From an uncultured Paracoccaceae bacterium (lineage in GTDB: Bacteria; Pseudomonadota; Alphaproteobacteria; Rhodobacterales; Rhodobacteraceae): DNA of 8,959 nucleotides. Below are positions 5,969 through 8,959 of the stretch, piece after piece. The position numbers were made by a program, and so were the translations under genes. Every line of letters begins with the position of its first letter. Within the stretch, counting starts at the first letter, position 1. The notes beneath the pieces are model-generated. The model worked only from the letters and a program-made list of their open reading frames with translations, ran no database searches and was not told the origin of the DNA. Location of the stretch: the NCBI GenBank assembly GCA_937132145.1, contig CAKZNY010000060.1, forward strand, positions 1-8,959, read 5' to 3'.

Positions 5969-6360
5969 CAGGCACCACCCCCGCCACCACCGCCGCCACC
6001 GCCGCCTTGGTTGCCGCTTAGCATGACCAGTTTGGAATCAAACCCTTGCAGCACGATTTCGGTGGAATACCGGTCGTTACCGGATTGATCCTGCCATTTG
6101 CGCGTTTGCAACTTGCCTTCAATATAAACGCTGGAGCCTTTTTTCAGGTATTGTTCAACGACCCGCACCAGCCCCTCGGAGAAGATGGCAACTGTGTGCC
6201 ACTCGGTTTTTTCGCGGTTTTCACCGGTATTTTTGTCGCGCCACTTATCAGTTGTCGCGATACGCAGGTTTGCGACCTTGCCGCCATTACCGAACGTGCG
6301 GATTTCAGGGTCAGCCCCTAAATTACCGAGTATTATTACTTTGTTAACCGAACCTGCCAT
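5968..6360 (-). CDS. ssb: Single-stranded DNA-binding protein, C-terminus replaced by poly-Gly and stop
   Basis: 130-aa frame from ATG 6360, with AGGAG about 6 nt upstream. Residues 1-114 are a clear bacterial SSB OB fold: [31 protein letters not shown], then [10 protein letters not shown] and [20 protein letters not shown]. Trp40, Trp54 and Trp89 and Phe60 match the DNA-stacking residues of E. coli SSB. SSB tetramers coat single-stranded DNA in replication, repair and recombination. Alphaproteobacterial SSBs are usually about 150-180 aa, with a long Gly-rich linker and an acidic tip ending Asp-Ile-Pro-Phe that recruits partners. Here the linker is only eleven Gly, then Ala and TGA, with no tip. 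Since that tip is essential in E. coli, the last residues (119-130) probably belong to another gene and the true 3' end of ssb is missing. Best resemblance is to Rhodobacterales SSB. Confidence 0.9.
   Translation of the reverse strand: MAGSVNKVIILGNLGADPEIRTFGNGGKVANLRIATTDKWRDKNTGENREKTEWHTVAIFSEGLVRVVEQYLKKGSSVYIEGKLQTRKWQDQSGNDRYSTEIVLQGFDSKLVMLSGNQGGGGGGGGGGGA
5974..6006 (-). repeat. Eleven-codon glycine (GGN) tract, proposed junction
   Basis: Read on the minus strand, this is eleven Gly codons in a row. The first six form a 9-bp tandem duplication of GGCGGCGGT (5989-6006). The composition changes across it: bacterial SSB coding sequence to the right, GC-rich phage coding sequence to the left. 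Glycine linkers of this sort occur both in alphaproteobacterial SSBs and in phage proteins; the 388-aa phage gene here has its own five-Gly run. It is therefore a natural place for two unrelated sequences to be joined by assembly or by short-homology recombination. Confidence 0.7.
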
Positions 6361-6512
6361 GAAACTCTCCTGCTGTGCGAATCTGAATTTGCCAAAGATT
6401 AACCAATATTGCAGGGGTAGACCACAGATATGAATAAGAAACTGTAAATAATCCGGTGCAATTAAGTCAGTGTATGGTAAGTTGCGCGAGATAAAACAAG
6501 CTATGGGGCGTT
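6361..6512. promoter_or_regulatory. Divergent promoter region between ssb and the lytic transglycosylase gene
   Basis: 152 nt, AT-richer than its surroundings, lying between two divergent starts, so it should hold both promoters. A weak candidate for ssb is TTGCAC (minus strand, 6461-6456) and CTTATT 17 nt further on. I found no convincing -10 for the plus-strand gene. There is no GTTC or GAAC half site, so no LexA box is visible for ssb. Confidence 0.35.
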
Positions 6513-7094
6513 ATGCGATTATCATGGGCAATTTTGGGGGTGGTTTGTTTTTGGGCGACGGCACCTATGGCGCAAGACTTCAATGCCATTAGTCTGAATT
6601 TTCAAAGCGCAAACAGCTTCATCGAAAAAAACCGATTAGAAGCATCACAATCTAGCGGAATGTCGGCCTCGCTATTTGCGCTGCGTGGTCGCTTGTTGAC
6701 GATACCGCCACAAGTTCAGGAAGAATTATTGCCGTCGCGGTTTTACGAATACGCCCTGACGGTAGCGAGTCGATACGATATCCCGTCGCAAATATTCTTT
6801 AACCTTATAACGACAGAATCGAATTGGGATCCCTTTGTGACCTCGCCGCGCGGGGCCGTCGGGCTGACACAGCTTATGCCCAGGACTGCGTTGGAATTAA
6901 ATGTTAACCCGTGGGATGCGCACCAAAACCTTGAGGGTGGGGCGCGGTATTTACGCCAACAGCATGATCGGTTTGGTTCGTGGGAGCTGGCCTTGGCGGC
7001 CTATAATGCGGGCCCCGGCGCGGTAGAAAAATACGGCGGCATCCCGCCGTATAAAGAGACGCAAGAATACGTCCAGAAGATACTCGGCCTTTAG
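6513..7094 (+). CDS. Secreted lytic transglycosylase, SLT domain family 1
   Basis: 193 aa from ATG 6513. Residues 1-20 are a signal peptide with cleavage likely after APMA. A short linker leads to a C-terminal SLT domain at about 73-190. The catalytic Glu102 sits in TTESNWDPFVTSPRGAVG, followed by GLTQLMP at 117-123, the NLEGGARYL segment near 139-147 and AYNAGPGAV at 163-171, all standard motifs of the goose-lysozyme-like Slt fold. These enzymes cleave the MurNAc-GlcNAc bond to give 1,6-anhydro-MurNAc and act in the periplasm on wall turnover or assembly of envelope machines. The protein is short, with little beyond the catalytic domain. The ribosome site is weak (GGGGCG). Composition matches ssb and uvrA, so this is a chromosomal gene and not part of the phage lysis module. 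Confidence 0.9.
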   Translation: MRLSWAILGVVCFWATAPMAQDFNAISLNFQSANSFIEKNRLEASQSSGMSASLFALRGRLLTIPPQVQEELLPSRFYEYALTVASRYDIPSQIFFNLITTESNWDPFVTSPRGAVGLTQLMPRTALELNVNPWDAHQNLEGGARYLRQQHDRFGSWELALAAYNAGPGAVEKYGGIPPYKETQEYVQKILGL

Positions 7095-7453
7095 GCGCGT
7101 ACCAGCTCGCCACCAGCGGAATGCCATTGCTGTAGGTTGCCGATGTTGTGAACGTTTTCAAAACCCATTTTCAACAATGTGCGAACAGCCATTCCGGAAC
7201 GCGCGCCCGAGGCACAATAAATCGCAACAGGTTTAGTCACATCCAGGGCTTTGTTGAACTCGGGATGGCTTGGGTTCGCGTGGCTTTCAATCAGCATAAG
7301 CGGGATGTGATGCGCGTTTTTGGCTTTGCCAGTCTTTTGAATTTCCGAGATGTCCCGAACGTCGATGATAGCGATTTCGCCTTTTTTCGACATTGCAACC
7401 GCGTCCTGAACGGAGAGGGCTGGTGTGGCTGGTTTGCGACCAAAGAAGCTCAT
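7091..7453 (-). CDS. Single-domain rhodanese (sulfurtransferase-like) protein
   Basis: 120 aa from ATG 7453, with AAGGAT 6 nt upstream. One rhodanese domain spans most of the protein: an AIIDVRDISEIQKTGK entry motif at 28-43 (the usual D-x-R), HHIPLMLIES at 48-57, the active-site loop CASGARS with Cys80, and a closing GFENVHNIGNLQQWHSAGG. Such proteins accept a sulfane sulfur on the cysteine; the substrate here is unknown. There is no signal peptide, so it is cytoplasmic. The gene is convergent with the lytic transglycosylase and overlaps it by 4 nt at the stop codons, leaving no room for a terminator between them. It is divergent from uvrA. Confidence 0.9.
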   Translation of the reverse strand: MSFFGRKPATPALSVQDAVAMSKKGEIAIIDVRDISEIQKTGKAKNAHHIPLMLIESHANPSHPEFNKALDVTKPVAIYCASGARSGMAVRTLLKMGFENVHNIGNLQQWHSAGGELVRA

Positions 7454-7532
7454 GATGTATCCTTACGTTTTGTTTCATGTTGTGCAGGTAGATGGGGTCT
7501 ACCTTTTCGATTTCAACTTGCTACACCAACTA

Positions 7533-7548
7533 ATTCAATAAATTGAAT
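7533..7548. promoter_or_regulatory. Perfect 7-bp inverted repeat between rhodanese gene and uvrA
   Basis: ATTCAAT-AA-ATTGAAT, a perfect palindrome with a 2-nt spacer, sits in the AT-rich middle of the 217-nt divergent intergenic region, about 80 nt before the rhodanese start and 120 nt before uvrA. It has the size of a homodimeric regulator's operator. It is too short and AT-rich for a terminator, with no U-run in the right place. The regulator is not identifiable from sequence. Confidence 0.3.
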
Positions 7549-7593
7549 ATGTCTAGAGGGTATTTTTGTGTAATCGGGGATTTCGCTTGCAAT

Positions 7594-7608
7594 GATCCTG
7601 TTTTGTTC
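7594..7608. promoter_or_regulatory. Candidate LexA (SOS) box upstream of uvrA
   Basis: GATC-N7-GTTC differs by one base from the alphaproteobacterial LexA direct repeat GTTC-N7-GTTC. It sits 63-77 nt upstream of the uvrA ATG, just after a -35-like TTGCAA (7587-7592) and before a weak -10-like CATTCT (7610-7615, 17-nt spacer), so LexA bound there would cover the promoter spacer. uvrA is SOS-controlled in other Alphaproteobacteria, which supports the reading. One half site is imperfect, so confidence is moderate. Confidence 0.4.
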
Positions 7609-7670
7609 CCATTCTGCTATTCGCATTTCTGCCAAGGTTCGATAGACCGACGCAGACAAGGGGAGCAGAC

Positions 7671-8959
7671 ATGGTTGAGTTGAAATATATCGAGGTGCGC
7701 GGGGCGCGCGAGCATAACCTCAAGAATATCGACATTGATATTCCGCGCAACAAACTGGTGGTGATTACGGGGTTGTCCGGTTCGGGCAAGTCATCCCTCG
7801 CGTTTGATACGATTTATGCGGAGGGGCAGCGGCGTTATGTCGAAAGCCTCTCGGCTTATGCGCGCCAGTTCCTTGATATGATGCATAAGCCGGATGTGGA
7901 CCATATTTCTGGCCTCTCGCCGGCGATTTCGATTGAACAAAAGACAACCTCGAAAAACCCGCGCTCGACTGTTGGCACTGTGACCGAGATTTACGACTAT
8001 ATGCGCCTGCTTTACGCCCGCGTTGGTACGCCGTATTCGCCCGCGACTGGATTGCCGATCGAGGCGCAGCAGGTTTCCGACATGGTGGACCGTGTCGCCT
8101 CGATGCCTGAGGGGACGCGTGCGTACCTGCTGGCCCCGATTGTGCGCGACCGGAAAGGCGAATACCGCAAGGAATTTGCCGACCTTCGCAAGCAGGGTTT
8201 TCAGCGGATAAAGGTTAACGGGGAATTTTACGATCTTGAGGAACCCCCGACGCTCGACAAAAAATTCCGCCATGACATTGATGTGGTTGTGGACCGCGTG
8301 GTGATAAAACCCGATATGGAGGGGCGGCTGGCGGATAGTTTTCGCACGGCCCTTGATCTGGCTGATGGCATTGCGGTGCTGGAAATCGCGGATGATACCG
8401 CCGAGCGTCACGTATTTTCGGAAAAATATGCCTGTCCGGTCAGCGGCTTTACCATCCCTGAAATCGAACCGCGGTTGTTTTCCTTCAACGCGCCATTCGG
8501 GGCGTGTCCTGATTGTGGCGGGCTGGGGGTGGAGCTGTATTTTGATCGCCGTTTGGTGGTGCCTGACGAAAGCATCAGCCTTTACAAAGGCGCGTTGGCG
8601 CCGTGGGCCAAGGGGAAATCCCCGTATTTTCTGCAAACAATCGAGGCGATTGCCAAGCATTACAAATTCAAACCGACGACCCCGTGGCGCAAGTTGCCCG
8701 AGGAGGCGCAGATGGTCATGCTGTACGGTTCCGAGGGCAAAGAGATCAAGTTTCGCTATGACGAGGGCGGGCGGGTTTACGAAATCTCGCGCCCCTTCGA
8801 GGGGGTTATTCCGAACATGGAGCGCCGCCACCGCGAGACTGAATCCAACTGGGTTCGCGAGGATTTCGAGCGGTATCAAAACAACCGTCCCTGCGCCGCC
8901 TGTGACGGTTTCCGTTTGCGCCCCGAGGCTTTGGCCGTAAGAATTGCCGACCTGCATGT
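7671..8959 (+). CDS. uvrA: Excinuclease ABC subunit A, 5' part only
   Basis: Open from ATG 7671 (AGGGGAG 5-6 nt upstream) to the right edge: 429 full codons of a protein usually about 950 aa. UvrA is the damage-sensing ATPase of nucleotide excision repair, loading UvrB on lesions. Visible parts are [16 protein letters not shown] at 10-25; Walker [10 protein letters not shown] at 34-42; [16 protein letters not shown] at about 64-79; the [20 protein letters not shown] region just after; the UvrB-binding and insertion region; the first zinc module with Cys255, Cys279 and Cys282; and [19 protein letters not shown]. The expected second Cys of the first CxxC is Ser258 (CPVSGF). The signature and Walker B of the first ATPase and the whole second ATPase lie outside the window. 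Composition matches the neighbouring chromosomal genes. Confidence 0.97.
   Translation, partial: MVELKYIEVRGAREHNLKNIDIDIPRNKLVVITGLSGSGKSSLAFDTIYAEGQRRYVESLSAYARQFLDMMHKPDVDHISGLSPAISIEQKTTSKNPRSTVGTVTEIYDYMRLLYARVGTPYSPATGLPIEAQQVSDMVDRVASMPEGTRAYLLAPIVRDRKGEYRKEFADLRKQGFQRIKVNGEFYDLEEPPTLDKKFRHDIDVVVDRVVIKPDMEGRLADSFRTALDLADGIAVLEIADDTAERHVFSEKYACPVSGFTIPEIEPRLFSFNAPFGACPDCGGLGVELYFDRRLVVPDESISLYKGALAPWAKGKSPYFLQTIEAIAKHYKFKPTTPWRKLPEEAQMVMLYGSEGKEIKFRYDEGGRVYEISRPFEGVIPNMERRHRETESNWVREDFERYQNNRPCAACDGFRLRPEALAVRIADLH

Larger units (their letters stand above)
1..5973 (-). mobile_element. Phage-derived late gene block (partial, left end off window)
   Basis: Ten consecutive minus-strand genes with almost no spacing, many joined by TGATG or GTGA stop/start overlaps, encode phage-type products: beta-rich surface proteins, an amidase-like lysin, small membrane proteins of a lysis module and a ParB-like/methyltransferase fusion. 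G+C is clearly higher than in the neighbouring ssb-uvrA region, and GATC is roughly four to five times over-represented. There is no integrase, excisionase, repressor, tRNA or flanking direct repeat, and no terminase, capsid or portal gene inside the window. The right boundary is placed in the glycine-codon tract. Phage origin is inferred from gene size, order and the lysin/holin-like content. Whether it is physically attached to the bacterial genes is doubtful. Confidence 0.8.

Noticed and set aside
1..6360. Regular prophage integrated into ssb
   Set aside because: There is no integrase, tRNA or att-like direct repeat, and insertion would remove an essential protein tip. The phage operon begins mid-gene at a low-complexity tract, as expected of a chimera. 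It cannot be fully excluded without the sequence to the left.
6513..7094. Lytic transglycosylase as a phage virion-associated lysin
   Set aside because: It has a Sec-type signal peptide, opposite strand and host-like composition, and sits between ssb and uvrA with other chromosomal genes.
7791..8957. Long minus-strand open frame (388 codons) opposite uvrA
   Set aside because: It is the antisense shadow of a clear uvrA reading frame, with low-complexity basic translation and no motif.
1..8959. CRISPR array, rRNA, tRNA, riboswitch or strong rho-independent terminator
   Set aside because: I saw no regularly spaced repeats, no cloverleaf or rRNA-like stretches, and no GC stem followed by a T-run in either orientation. 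Apart from the two intergenic regions of 152 and 217 nt, the window is coding.

Overview
The window has two parts with different composition and gene content, meeting inside a glycine-codon tract at about 5974-6006. Positions 1-5973 are GC-rich (about two-thirds G+C by eye). They carry an unbroken run of minus-strand genes that are packed stop-on-start and read as the late end of a tailed-phage genome. Positions 6007-8959 are near 50% G+C and carry ordinary chromosomal genes of an alphaproteobacterium, most like Rhodobacterales judging from the SSB and UvrA sequences and the ssb / lytic transglycosylase / uvrA neighbourhood.

Phage-like block, in transcription order (right to left): three beta-rich, probably virion surface or tail proteins (179, 117 and 388 aa, the last with a LamG-like C-terminal half); a 93-aa protein with a SAP/HeH-like C-terminus; a 242-aa amidase-like candidate endolysin; four small membrane proteins (three-helix holin candidate, XhlA-like coiled coil plus TM, single-TM protein, and a protein with an N-terminal signal/anchor, a coil and a C-terminal TM, like a unimolecular spanin); and last a ParB-like/DNA methyltransferase fusion that runs off the left edge. 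It looks like one transcription unit for tail decoration, lysis and DNA modification. No integrase, repressor, tRNA or att site is visible.

Chromosomal block: ssb (minus), a secreted lytic transglycosylase (plus), a rhodanese (minus, overlapping the transglycosylase tail to tail by 4 nt) and the 5' third to half of uvrA (plus, cut by the right edge). A LexA-type direct repeat lies upstream of uvrA.

The main point is the junction. The ssb reading frame is normal through the OB fold, then enters eleven Gly codons, an Ala and a stop. It lacks the usual long linker and acidic Asp-Asp-Ile-Pro-Phe-type tip. Its stop codon overlaps the first phage gene in the same TGATG arrangement used twice more inside the phage block. 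The simplest reading is that a bacterial ssb and a phage gene ending in poly-Gly have been joined through their GGN repeats, either by assembly (most likely) or by real recombination. The window should not be read as an intact prophage insertion without checking that join.

A second notable signal is GATC. I count about 94 sites in the phage-like block, against about 20-23 expected from composition, and only about 9 in the chromosomal block. The phage block also encodes a DNA methyltransferase.
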